A stretch of DNA of 64,000 nt, taken from assembly GCA_946220865.1 (NCBI GenBank), contig CAMJYM010000001.1, positions 62,001-126,000 of the forward strand. The letters run 5' to 3'. Positions 7,130 through 15,779 of the stretch are shown one piece after another. The notes beneath the pieces are model-generated. The model did not search any database, was not told the DNA's origin, and saw nothing but the letters and a program-made list of their open reading frames with translations. Position numbers and translations under genes: made by a program. Every line of letters starts with the position of its first letter. Positions within the stretch are counted from its first letter, which is position 1. This stretch comes from an uncultured Clostridia bacterium. Lineage in GTDB: Bacteria > Bacillota > Clostridia > Saccharofermentanales > DTU023.

Positions 7130-8989
7130 TCACCTTCTCAGCGACATGTCCACGATAGCCTGGGGATCAAGAATACGCTCAAGTTTCCAGGAGGGCGTTG
7201 TAAGCGTGTTGCCGCTGACCATTGTGCGATCAAAGTGCACGAATTTTTTTTCGAAAAAATAATAGGGTTTCGGCCCTTCACCGAAGAAAACATGGAAGCC
7301 TGAATCCAGAACTTTATTCAGGCTCTCCGCATCGGTGTATACATTGCTTCCGTTGGGGAAAACAAAAGAATAGGACTCAATGCCCAGGGGAACCGTACTT
7401 TCGCGCCACCCGGCCAGTTCAGAAGACAGTTCTTCGTGACTTAAGGTTCCCGTATCCAGACCTCTGTCACCAACAGAGGCAAAATCCCAGCCCTCAGTTT
7501 TAAGCAATGTCAGGACCTTCAGGAGCTCACTTTTCTGTTTATCCAGACCCGCCTTATCCAATTCAGGATATTCCTGGGCAAATTTCTCCCAGGCCTTCTG
7601 ACTTGCTTTCATCTGAGCCTCATTGCAGACATAACCCAAAATACTTTCATCCGTACGAAGAGCAATTAATGCTTTGGCGCCATCGAAGGAAAAGTCCGGA
7701 TACTCCAGAAGATAACTGTCAAGAATGGGGATGGCGTCAAGCTCAGGACCGGTTTTGAGGCCGGCACGGGCAGAGAGATGTCCTTCTTTATCGATAAAAA
7801 GCTGAGCTGCCGTACCACAGAGTTGATTGAGAGCAGAATAGGACCACTGATCAAAAATCAACATGAGTGGTTTTTTGCCCGAAGGGACACGCAATTCGAC
7901 CTCAGCATTGGGCCAGGCCTGAACTTCTCTGGGCGAAATTAAAATATAATTTTTTTCTCTGAGCTGATCCAGCATCTTTTTAAATTCATCTGCCGTGAGA
8001 AGATTGTTCAGAGCATAGCCCGGATCTTCCGCGGAAGCAAAAGCCAGCTCTTTCTGGACCGTCAAAGGAAAGACCGAAAGGACTTCAACTTCCCCCTTCC
8101 AACTTTCGATAGAAGAGGGTTTGTTCTTCTCGCAGATCTTCAGCAAGTTATCTATTTCCTGCCGTCCTGGGAAAACCTTCTGCATACGTGAGAGCAAGTC
8201 ATAGCCACTGACATAACGGGAAGCCTCAACCATCTTGCCAGCCAGATCCAGGAGATGGGAATACTCACGTTCCTGATAAGCGCGCAGGTGATAGCCTGCA
8301 TACTCGCGCACAAAACGGCAGTTTTCTTTATTGTCGGAAATTTTCTGCCAGGAAGACCAGGCAAGCTGCCAGTCACCGCCCTTTTCAATATCTGCAGCCT
8401 CCGCAAAGACCGTTATCGAGGCGCAGAGACAGTCTTTTTGTTCCAATAGACCATCTGTCACGGAGCGTAGATTTGAAGGTTTAGAGAAAGTACTGAGTAA
8501 AGCTTCCCAGCGTTCAGGGGAAAGTTTGCCATCCAGGAGTTCTTCGCTTTTTTCTCTGAGCAGGGGCAAAATTCTTGCCGCAGAAAGTTCCGCCAGCCCT
8601 TCCAATAAGTCTTCTTCATCCGCACTGAGTTCAGCACCGGAAAGAACGCTTTCGCTGATCTGGTCAATCAGCTTGAAAGCATCAGACTCCATCTGATCCT
8701 GAAGAAGCTTTTTTCTGGCTCGCTCATCATCGCTGAGGGAAAGATCCGTTGCCCCCATCTGTACGGCATGATAGCGCTTCATAGCCAGACTGTATTGTTT
8801 TTCCCCCAGGGCAGTCACAAATCCCCGCTCTATATCACTGCGCTCTTTGCGGCCCAGGAGGAAAAGCAAAGAAGTCACGATCACAAGCAGAGCAACTGTG
8901 CTCAGAAGAATATAAAGGCCCTTGCGCCAATTGATCTGAGGCTTTTCCTCTTCATAAATATTTAGCTCTTTACGACGTTTAAGCCACAT
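7130..8989 (-). CDS. Membrane-anchored polysaccharide-deacetylase-like protein, probably catalytically altered
   Basis: 619 residues: a cytoplasmic N-terminus, one membrane helix (about 27-48), then a large extracytoplasmic part. The C-terminal half resembles clostridial polysaccharide deacetylase proteins in order of landmarks: YILISPREVQAW, PSGKKPLMLIFDQWSY, DAIPILDSYLLEYPDFSFDGAKALIALRT, SILGYVCNE, GWDFASV, SYSFVFPNGSNVY. From memory of that family, the region after WDFAS should hold an HxxxH metal site; here it has none, and the first Asp pair is DQ. It begins 8 bases after the parC stop. A carbohydrate-binding or regulatory role is possible; function unproven. Confidence 0.6.
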   Translation of the reverse strand: MWLKRRKELNIYEEEKPQINWRKGLYILLSTVALLVIVTSLLFLLGRKERSDIERGFVTALGEKQYSLAMKRYHAVQMGATDLSLSDDERARKKLLQDQMESDAFKLIDQISESVLSGAELSADEEDLLEGLAELSAARILPLLREKSEELLDGKLSPERWEALLSTFSKPSNLRSVTDGLLEQKDCLCASITVFAEAADIEKGGDWQLAWSSWQKISDNKENCRFVREYAGYHLRAYQEREYSHLLDLAGKMVEASRYVSGYDLLSRMQKVFPGRQEIDNLLKICEKNKPSSIESWKGEVEVLSVFPLTVQKELAFASAEDPGYALNNLLTADEFKKMLDQLREKNYILISPREVQAWPNAEVELRVPSGKKPLMLIFDQWSYSALNQLCGTAAQLFIDKEGHLSARAGLKTGPELDAIPILDSYLLEYPDFSFDGAKALIALRTDESILGYVCNEAQMKASQKAWEKFAQEYPELDKAGLDKQKSELLKVLTLLKTEGWDFASVGDRGLDTGTLSHEELSSELAGWRESTVPLGIESYSFVFPNGSNVYTDAESLNKVLDSGFHVFFGEGPKPYYFFEKKFVHFDRTMVSGNTLTTPSWKLERILDPQAIVDMSLRR

Positions 8990-8997
8990 CTTAACAT

Positions 8998-11265
8998 TTA
9001 AGCCTCATCGAAACTCAACTGCTGACTCTCCGGAAAATCATTACGGATAAAACGCCCGGCTGCAGGCAAAGAACGGATACGATAATAGCTGTAAGACTCT
9101 TTCTCATCTTCTTTAACTGAAATAAGTTTCCGCAGTTCATAACCCTTACGTAGAGTCATGACCTGAACGCCCTGAGAATTTTTAGTCTTTTTAAGAGGGA
9201 TAAGACTGCTGTCCAGAAGGACCATGCGCTCCTGAGTAGAACTCAGAAGGATATCGCCAAAGGCATTTTCATCCTTCGCCCAGAGCAAGCCGCGCAATTC
9301 GGACCCTCCATAGATACCGTTCAGCAATTTGCGGCGGCGGTTTTTAGTTTCATAGCTGCTGACCTCGACTTTAACGGCCCGACCATTGGCAAAAGCCAGC
9401 AGGAGAACTCCGCTGAAAGCCTCATCACAGATGTGGATAAAGAGAATGCGCTCATCCTCTTCCAATTCCAGAATATTGGGTGTGTATTCTCCAAAATCAG
9501 AAGGTTTATGATCCGGAAGCTCAAAAATCTTGAGCTTATAGACATTCCCCTTTGTGCTGAAAAAGAGAATTTCTCCGCGGTTACTGCCTTCCATTTCCTG
9601 AATAATCTGGTCATTTTCTTTAAGCTTTAAGTCACCGGCGCTGCGCAGTGAAGTCAGCGGCATTTTTTTGATATAGCCTTCCCGCGTGAAAAAGATCTTC
9701 AGATTATAGTCTTCGATAACCTCGTCAAAAGTGGAAGTATCAACGGCCTGTTCAGAACTGAGCAAAGTCTTGCGCTCACGTCCGTATTGATCTGCATAGT
9801 TTTTGAGCTGCACTTTAATCGCTTTATTGAGCAGTGCTCTGCTTTGCAGTGTGCGTTCCAGATCGCGGATTTGATCTTCAAGCTCGTGGATCTCTTCCGT
9901 GCGTCGGAGCAGATATTCCCTGTTTAAATGTCGCAGCTTAATTTCCGCCACAAATTCAGCCTGAATCTGATCCAGTGAAAAAGCCGCCATAAGGTGAGGG
10001 ACGACCTCCTCCTCACGCTCCGTACGGCGAATAATGCGAATGGCCCGATCAATATCCAAAAGAATATTTTCCAGAGCTTTAAGGAGATGCAGTCGCTGTT
10101 CCAGCTTATCGCGGTTAAAAGTCAGCTCCCGCGACAGACACACACGCCGCCACTCAATCCATTCATTCAAAATTTCCCGTACGCCCATAACTCGAGGGCT
10201 GTTTTTAATCAAAATATTAAAATTACAGGGAAAGCTGGACTCCATGCCGGAGAAGCGATAAAGCTTTTGCAGGAGAAGGTCCAGATCAACATTCTTTTTG
10301 CAATCAATGGTGATGCGCAGGCCATTCAGGTCTGTTTCGTCACGAATATCATTGATTTCCCGGATTTTACCCGCTTTAGCCTGCTTGGTGATATCGTCAA
10401 TGATTCCCTCCACTGTCGTGTTATAGGGAATTTCTGTGACCTCAATGCGGTTTTCCTTTGGTGATAAAGTCGCTTTGGCGCGCATGCGGAAACTGCCGCG
10501 GCCGCTCTCGTAAATCTCTCTCATCTGCTCTTTATTATAAAGAATGCTGCAACCGGTAGAAAAATCCGGAGCCGGCATAAGCGTGAGAATATCTGCCTGC
10601 GGATCATCAATAAGAGCAGCCGTCGCCATGCAGCATTCTCTCAAATTAAAAGAGGCAATATTGGAGGCCATTCCGACAGCAATCCCCTGATTGGCATTGA
10701 TCAGAACCGTAGGGATGACGGCAGGCAGGAGCACAGGTTCCTGTGTAGTTCCTGAATAATTGTCAACAAAATCGACCGCATTTTTCTCGAGGCCACTGAA
10801 AAGACATTCACAGCTGGGGTCAAGGCGTGCCTCTGTATAACGGTAGGCGGCATATTGCATATCACGAGAATAAACTTTACCAAAGTTTCCTTTGGAGTCC
10901 ACCCAGGGATTGAGCAAAGCGCCGTTACCACGGGTCATACGAACCATAGTCTCATAAATCGGCACATCCCCGTGGGGGTTCAGCGCCATGGTTTGACCGA
11001 CGATATCTGCAGATTTGCTGCGGGGGCCCTTCATCAATCCCATGCGGTACATGGTATAGAGGAGCTTGCGCTGAGAAGGCTTAAACCCATCGATTTCCGG
11101 AATAGCCCTGGAGATGATGACACTCATCGCATAAGGCATATAGTTGTCTTTCAGCGTATCCGTGATCGGCGAAAGCTCAATTTCAGCGGCATTCTTCTGA
11201 GTCGTCAGGGATGCTTCCCCGCCTGCTGGTCTTTTCTTTTCGTTATCCTGTTTTTTTCTGCTCAT
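8998..11265 (-). CDS. parC: DNA topoisomerase IV / gyrase-like subunit A (clostridial ParC-type)
   Basis: Breakage-reunion subunit of a type IIA topoisomerase, 755 residues. Visible are YAMSVIISRAIPEIDGFKPSQRKLLYTM, the quinolone-region segment NPHGDVPIYETMVRM, the catalytic tyrosine in AAYRYTEARL, VLLPAVIPTVLINANQGIAVGMASNI and a shortened beta-pinwheel C-terminal domain (about residues 520-740). It is downstream of the ATPase subunit gene, 128 bases apart, same strand. The shorter C-terminus and paired gene favour a ParC-like decatenase rather than GyrA. Confidence 0.88.
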   Translation of the reverse strand: MSRKKQDNEKKRPAGGEASLTTQKNAAEIELSPITDTLKDNYMPYAMSVIISRAIPEIDGFKPSQRKLLYTMYRMGLMKGPRSKSADIVGQTMALNPHGDVPIYETMVRMTRGNGALLNPWVDSKGNFGKVYSRDMQYAAYRYTEARLDPSCECLFSGLEKNAVDFVDNYSGTTQEPVLLPAVIPTVLINANQGIAVGMASNIASFNLRECCMATAALIDDPQADILTLMPAPDFSTGCSILYNKEQMREIYESGRGSFRMRAKATLSPKENRIEVTEIPYNTTVEGIIDDITKQAKAGKIREINDIRDETDLNGLRITIDCKKNVDLDLLLQKLYRFSGMESSFPCNFNILIKNSPRVMGVREILNEWIEWRRVCLSRELTFNRDKLEQRLHLLKALENILLDIDRAIRIIRRTEREEEVVPHLMAAFSLDQIQAEFVAEIKLRHLNREYLLRRTEEIHELEDQIRDLERTLQSRALLNKAIKVQLKNYADQYGRERKTLLSSEQAVDTSTFDEVIEDYNLKIFFTREGYIKKMPLTSLRSAGDLKLKENDQIIQEMEGSNRGEILFFSTKGNVYKLKIFELPDHKPSDFGEYTPNILELEEDERILFIHICDEAFSGVLLLAFANGRAVKVEVSSYETKNRRRKLLNGIYGGSELRGLLWAKDENAFGDILLSSTQERMVLLDSSLIPLKKTKNSQGVQVMTLRKGYELRKLISVKEDEKESYSYYRIRSLPAAGRFIRNDFPESQQLSFDEA

Positions 11266-11393
11266 CTGCTCCGCTCTCTTCTGTTCTTTCTGAAGATCAT
11301 TATGCTTATTTGCGCACTGAACCGTAAAAGGCTGGCCAGGCCCGCTTTATCCTGTTCCTTCGGAAGTCCGGCGCGACCCTGCTTCTGCTTTCT

Positions 11394-13382
11394 TTAACCT
11401 ACATCCAGCATCTCCATATAATCTCCGCCGAAGTCTTCAATGTACTGCTTGCGGCCGGCAAGATTATCGCCAAGCAGAAGATCAAAAGTTTCCTGCATAC
11501 GCTCATAAGACTCAGGCATGACCTGAATCAGACGTCGTGTCTCAGGGTTCATCGTGGTCTGCCACATCATCTCAGGATCATTTTCGCCAAGGCCTTTAGA
11601 GCGTTGAATGTGAATCTTCCCGCCCTGGAGCTGATCGAGGATTTCTTTTTTCTCTTTTTCAGTATAGGCAAAATAATTTTTCTCAATCCCCTTAGCCACA
11701 TGGTTGATTTCAAAGAGTGGGGTCTCGGCAATATAGACCTTTCCTGCGTCGATAAGTTTGGGGGTCAGACGATAGAGCATGGCCAGGATCAGAGTTCTTA
11801 TCTGGTAACCGTCAACATCTGCATCGGTACAGATGATAATCTTGCTCCAGCGCAGAGCATCGAGGTCAAAGGGCGCAATATTATGGCTTTTCATCTTACC
11901 TTCAATATGAATGCCGCAGCCCAGTATCTTGAGCAGATCCATAATGATGTCATTTTTGAAAATCTGCCCATAGCTCGCCTTCAGGCAGTTGAGAATTTTA
12001 CCGCGCAGGGGAATCACGGCCTGAAATTCAGCATCGCGAGCCATCTTCACAGAACCCAGAGCGGAGTTTCCCTCGACAATATAGAGTTCCCGTTCTTCAA
12101 CATTACGGCTTCGGCAATCGACAAAGTTTTTAATGCGGTTGTACATGTTGTCGATTTGGCCGAGTAACTTTTTCTTGAGAGAGAGACGCTGTTTTTCGGC
12201 ATTTTCCCGGCTGCGCTTGTTGACCAGGAGTTGATCGATGACCTGCCCTGCAGCAGCCTGATTTTCAATGAACCACACACGCAGATTTTCACGAATGAGA
12301 TCATAAAGAAAAGTCTGAATAAAGCGATTGTTGATGGCCTTCTTCGTTTGGTTTTCGTAGGAACTGAAACTTGAAAAAGAGGAAATGACCAGAATAAGGC
12401 TGTCTTCTATGTCGTTGAAAGCTATTTTGCTCTCACCCGCTTTGTACTTATTCCCTGCTTTGATCTCGCGGTCAAATTCGGCCACAAAAGCTGAGCGAGC
12501 CGCACGGTCCGGGGATCCTCCGTACTCCAGCCAGGAAGAATTATGATAATATTCAATGCACGACTTACTGCGGTTGAAGGCAAAGGCGACTTCGGCAGTC
12601 ACTTTATATTCGCTCTTATCTTCACGATCCTTACCCATCCCCTTACCGGAAAAAGAAAAGGTTTCAGTAATCGCATTTTCTGTGTTCAGCTCCGAAACAT
12701 GAGCTTTTATGCCCTGCGGATAATAAAAATCTTCAGTACTTCCACTGGCCTCATCTTTCAGCACAAAACGCACACCTGCATTGACTATGGCCTGTTTTTT
12801 CAGAACATCCCGGAAAAAGTCCAGAGGCAGATCGATATCTGTAAAAACATGTCGATCCGGTTTCCAGCGCTGTATTGTGCCTGTTTTTCGCCCCTTGTAT
12901 TCCTCCTTCTGAAGTCCCCCGATATTCTCCCCTTTCTCAAAATGCAAACTGTAGGCATAGCCATCCCGGCGTACCAGAACATCAAAATATTCAGAGGCAT
13001 ACTGCGTCGCACAGGCCCCGAGGCCGTTCAGACCCAGACTGAATTCATAGTTACTGTCGCCCTGATTATTGTATTTACCGCCAGCATATAGCTCACAGTA
13101 AATCAGCTCCCAGTTGAAGCGCTTTTCATTTTTATTGTAATCCAGGGGAATACCGCGACCTTCGTCTTCCACCTGGATGGAATGATCTTTATAACGACTG
13201 ACAGTGATCAGACTGCCAAAACCTTCGCGGGCCTCATCAATTGAATTAGAGAGAATCTCGAAAAAAGAGTGTTTACAACCTTCCAGATCATCCGAGCCAA
13301 AGATAACGCTCGGACGCAGCCTTACGCGTTCCGCTCCTTTCAGAGCGCTGATGCTCTCATTTGTATATTCTCTTCCGCTCAT
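11394..13382 (-). CDS. parE: DNA topoisomerase IV / gyrase-like subunit B (clostridial ParE-type)
   Basis: ATPase subunit, 662 residues. GHKL ATPase motifs: FFEILSNSIDEA (Asn and Glu), VEDEGRGIP and LGLNGLGACATQY. The Toprim region shows VEGNSALGS with the catalytic Glu (canonical EGDSA, here Asn in place of Asp) and CTDADVDGYQI. The C-terminal QRSKGLGENDPEMMWQTTMNPETRRL box is typical. It pairs with the downstream subunit A. The start ATG is preceded by a purine-rich AGGGGGAA site. Confidence 0.9.
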   Translation of the reverse strand: MSGREYTNESISALKGAERVRLRPSVIFGSDDLEGCKHSFFEILSNSIDEAREGFGSLITVSRYKDHSIQVEDEGRGIPLDYNKNEKRFNWELIYCELYAGGKYNNQGDSNYEFSLGLNGLGACATQYASEYFDVLVRRDGYAYSLHFEKGENIGGLQKEEYKGRKTGTIQRWKPDRHVFTDIDLPLDFFRDVLKKQAIVNAGVRFVLKDEASGSTEDFYYPQGIKAHVSELNTENAITETFSFSGKGMGKDREDKSEYKVTAEVAFAFNRSKSCIEYYHNSSWLEYGGSPDRAARSAFVAEFDREIKAGNKYKAGESKIAFNDIEDSLILVISSFSSFSSYENQTKKAINNRFIQTFLYDLIRENLRVWFIENQAAAGQVIDQLLVNKRSRENAEKQRLSLKKKLLGQIDNMYNRIKNFVDCRSRNVEERELYIVEGNSALGSVKMARDAEFQAVIPLRGKILNCLKASYGQIFKNDIIMDLLKILGCGIHIEGKMKSHNIAPFDLDALRWSKIIICTDADVDGYQIRTLILAMLYRLTPKLIDAGKVYIAETPLFEINHVAKGIEKNYFAYTEKEKKEILDQLQGGKIHIQRSKGLGENDPEMMWQTTMNPETRRLIQVMPESYERMQETFDLLLGDNLAGRKQYIEDFGGDYMEMLDVG

Positions 13383-13450
13383 ACTTCCCCCTGAACTTTA
13401 ATCACTGTAGAACCTTAATAGCATAGGCTTGAATTAGAGACCATTTTAAC

Positions 13451-13487
13451 AAAAAAGAAGCCCGCAACTCAAAAGAGTTCGGGCTTA
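13451..13487 (-). terminator. Intrinsic terminator after tRNA-Arg
   Basis: On the minus strand a stem formed by AGCCCGAACTC and GAGTTGCGGGCT (one bulge) around a TTTT loop is followed by a T-rich tract. It lies directly downstream of tRNA-Arg and separates the tRNA unit from parE. Confidence 0.8.
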
Positions 13488-13489
13488 AT

Positions 13490-13566
13490 TGGTGAGCGTA
13501 GAAGGACTCGAACCTTCGGCCCACAGCTTAGAAGGCTGTTGCTCTATCCAACTGAGCTATACGCCC
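13490..13566 (-). tRNA. tRNA-Arg (anticodon TCT)
   Basis: 77 bases including encoded CCA. Acceptor stem GGGCGTA/TACGCTC, D-arm AGCTCAGTTGGATAGAGCA, anticodon stem around CTTCTAA and T-arm GGTTCGAGTCC all fold. Second gene of a two-tRNA unit with tRNA-Gly, terminated by the hairpin just downstream. Confidence 0.97.
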
Positions 13567-13583
13567 AAAAGGCCGTTTCGACC

Positions 13584-13657
13584 TGGAGCGGGTGAAGGGA
13601 ATCGAACCCTCACGATCAGCTTGGAAGGCTGATGTTCTACCACTAAACTACACCCGC
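13584..13657 (-). tRNA. tRNA-Gly (anticodon TCC)
   Basis: 74 bases with encoded CCA. Acceptor GCGGGTG/CACCCGC pairs perfectly; anticodon loop CTTCCAA gives TCC; T-loop GGTTCGATTCC. It precedes tRNA-Arg by 17 bases and has a good promoter upstream. Confidence 0.97.
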
Positions 13658-13692
13658 ATCATAGCTCTTCACCTCGGGCAAAGGGCTCGATC

Positions 13693-13721
13693 ATAATAAC
13701 TCAAGCTTCTTTTCTTGTAAA
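13693..13721 (-). promoter_or_regulatory. Probable promoter of the tRNA-Gly/tRNA-Arg unit
   Basis: Minus-strand TTTACA (13716-13721) and TATTAT (13693-13698) with a 17-base spacer, about 35 bases before tRNA-Gly. Confidence 0.65.
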
Positions 13722-13727
13722 GTTTTC

Positions 13728-15209
13728 TTATTCTCCCAGATAGTCGGCATAGACCCAGCCTTCAACACCGCGTTGATCGCGCACGTAGATCCAGCCCTTT
13801 TCTTCAGGAGCAAGCTGCAGCAGGGCTTCGCCGCGCTGAATTGTGCCAAGCAGAGCTGAGGCCGCATCAGGGGCACTTCGAAGCTGTAAATTATTAGCCT
13901 GGACAAGATGGCTGATTTCCAAAGTGGTTTCTCGGGGGGCGACAGCACTCACCCCAACCTGAACTGTCTCTGCCTGAGTGGCTACGGTGGTCTCTTCGCT
14001 CCTTGGCGGTGGCAGTTCGCCGCGTCGTGCCAGGGAGCGGAAGATGAAGAGCAGCAGCAAAAAGGCCAGTATCAGGGAGACTGTTGCAAAGAATTTAGAA
14101 AGCACTGGCTGGCCGGGCCAGAGGGAGAAAAATTTTTTGAGCTTCGTTTTGACGCTTTCCCTGAACGGTTCAAGAGAAAATTCACGGAGCTGCTCGCTGA
14201 TCTCATCCCAACGGCTCTTTTTGCGGCGGCCGGCCAGAGCTTCAAGATTGGCAGCTCTCTGTGCACGGGCTTCAGCATCCAGAATTTCTATTCTCGGCGG
14301 TGGGCTGGCCGTCTTGCTGCCAAGGCGTGGGCGAGCCTGCGAGGGCAGCTGTCGCGGCGAAACTTTAGCGCCCTCGTGGTGATGTTCACGCTGGTGAAAG
14401 AAAGTGTTCACCGCAGGAACGAGCGCCTGTCCAAAGCGCACGCGTGACACGCGGGAACGCCCGACAAGTTTGGAAAAACGACGGGCTCGGGTAATACGCC
14501 TCTGTTCTTCCCCTACGGTCATTTCATTCGAAGCACCCTGCTGGATAGAATTGACCTCAGCACGCTGAACCTGCAGAGCAAACCAACTTTGCTCAAAGTT
14601 ATAGCCGTAGGTTTTGCCCAGTTCGCTGAGGTTTTTCATGCAGGCATGAAGCTGTTGCCGTGAAGAAAAAACTTCTTCCAACTCCTCTGCCTTAAAGTAA
14701 TCCACAAAGGCAGGCGTCAGAAGAATCAGCAAATCATCCGCCCTTGGCGTCAGGGTGTAAAAGTCGCAACCCGGCATAAAATCCTGGGGGAAAACTCCCT
14801 GGGGCGGCAGTATGGGCTGAAGACGAAACAGTGCCCCATCACGCAGCAAATAGACGCCCTTTTGTCTGTCCTGCCAGAGTAAAATAAGATCCGCAGAAGC
14901 CGCCATCAAAAATGACGCATCCGCCTGGTAACGTGACAGCAAATCCGGCAAAGCAGCCAGCCCAAGATTCTGCATTTCTTTAAAAATGCTCTCAAAATGC
15001 TTCATCTCATCAAGCAGATGAAGGCGCTCAGTTGATGTGTTTTCTATGGAATAGTAAGCGCTGCAAAGGTGAACTTCACGGTTTCCTGACAACACAACAT
15101 TAACAGACTTCTCGGAAGTGAGATGCCCGATAGCCTTGTTGTTCATCTGCAAGGTCAGGAGCGAAAGATCCTGTTCACTGATGTGGGCAGTCAGCAATGC
15201 ACGCAGCAT
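13728..15209 (-). CDS. Single-pass membrane protein: degenerate PP2C-like N-terminus plus extracellular SH3b domain
   Basis: About 493 residues from ATG at 15209 (GAGG 6 bases upstream; in-frame TTG at 15242 is less likely). Residues about 90-210 recall the second half of PP2C phosphatases (a GVYLLRDGALFRLQP hairpin, then ADDLLILLTPAFVDYF) but without the metal-binding Asp residues. A basic/proline-rich linker follows, a membrane helix (FFATVSLILAFLLLLFIF, about residues 375-395), and a C-terminal bacterial SH3 domain (LVQANNLQLRSAPDA to GWVYADYLGE). The predicted topology is cytoplasmic N-terminus and external SH3, so it could link wall status to intracellular signalling. It overlaps the GNAT gene by 35 bases. 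The PP2C relationship is tentative. Confidence 0.6.
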   Translation of the reverse strand: MLRALLTAHISEQDLSLLTLQMNNKAIGHLTSEKSVNVVLSGNREVHLCSAYYSIENTSTERLHLLDEMKHFESIFKEMQNLGLAALPDLLSRYQADASFLMAASADLILLWQDRQKGVYLLRDGALFRLQPILPPQGVFPQDFMPGCDFYTLTPRADDLLILLTPAFVDYFKAEELEEVFSSRQQLHACMKNLSELGKTYGYNFEQSWFALQVQRAEVNSIQQGASNEMTVGEEQRRITRARRFSKLVGRSRVSRVRFGQALVPAVNTFFHQREHHHEGAKVSPRQLPSQARPRLGSKTASPPPRIEILDAEARAQRAANLEALAGRRKKSRWDEISEQLREFSLEPFRESVKTKLKKFFSLWPGQPVLSKFFATVSLILAFLLLLFIFRSLARRGELPPPRSEETTVATQAETVQVGVSAVAPRETTLEISHLVQANNLQLRSAPDAASALLGTIQRGEALLQLAPEEKGWIYVRDQRGVEGWVYADYLGE

Positions 15210-15777
15210 GGTCATCCTCAGTTCTGAAGTATTCCTCTTCAAGTAAACTCATGATGTGCATATCTAGCCACGAATTCCCACGTCTTGTCAAATCACGGCG
15301 GCAGCCCTCATCGACAAAGCCAAGGCTTTTAAAGAGTGCTCTCGAGGCGTCGTTACCCTCTAAGTAGGATATCTCTACGCGGTGAAGGTTTAGTTCCCCG
15401 AAAGCATAGGCCAGCATGAGTTTAACGCCTTCTTTGGCAAGACCACGGCCGCGTGCCGATGGATCCGTGATGGCAATACCCAGAACAGCATGCCGCGAAC
15501 GCAGATCAATATCATCGAGGTTGACGAGGCCAACGGTTTTCCCGACTGCTTTTTCAACCAGGGAAAAGGCCAGGTATTTATCGCCCTCATTCATGCCGCT
15601 CACATATGTTCTGAGCTGAGCTTCATTCAGTGGAAGCAGGGCTTCTTCAAGATAATAAGCACGTTCGGATACTTCCGCAAAAAAATTGCGGTAGGCCTTA
15701 AAATCAGCCTCTTCCGGAGCACGGAGGCAGAGCCTCTGACCTTCCGGGAAATGCTGCTCTTCTCGCCCGAAACTCAT
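15175..15777 (-). CDS. GNAT family N-acetyltransferase (RimJ/RimL-like)
   Basis: 200 residues. The order RLCLRAPEEADFKAYRNFF, KTVGLVNLDDIDLRSRHAVLGIAI, GRGLAKEGVKLMLAYAFGELNLHRVEISYLEGNDASRALFKSLGF is that of acetyltransferases that modify ribosomal proteins or small amines; acetyl-CoA-binding motif R/Q-x-x-G-x-G/A is read in RGRGLA. Starts 2 bases after the phosphofructokinase stop and overlaps the SH3 gene, so the three genes are one transcription unit. Substrate unknown. Confidence 0.85.
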   Translation of the reverse strand: MSFGREEQHFPEGQRLCLRAPEEADFKAYRNFFAEVSERAYYLEEALLPLNEAQLRTYVSGMNEGDKYLAFSLVEKAVGKTVGLVNLDDIDLRSRHAVLGIAITDPSARGRGLAKEGVKLMLAYAFGELNLHRVEISYLEGNDASRALFKSLGFVDEGCRRDLTRRGNSWLDMHIMSLLEEEYFRTEDDHAACIADCPHQ

Positions 15778-15779
15778 GT

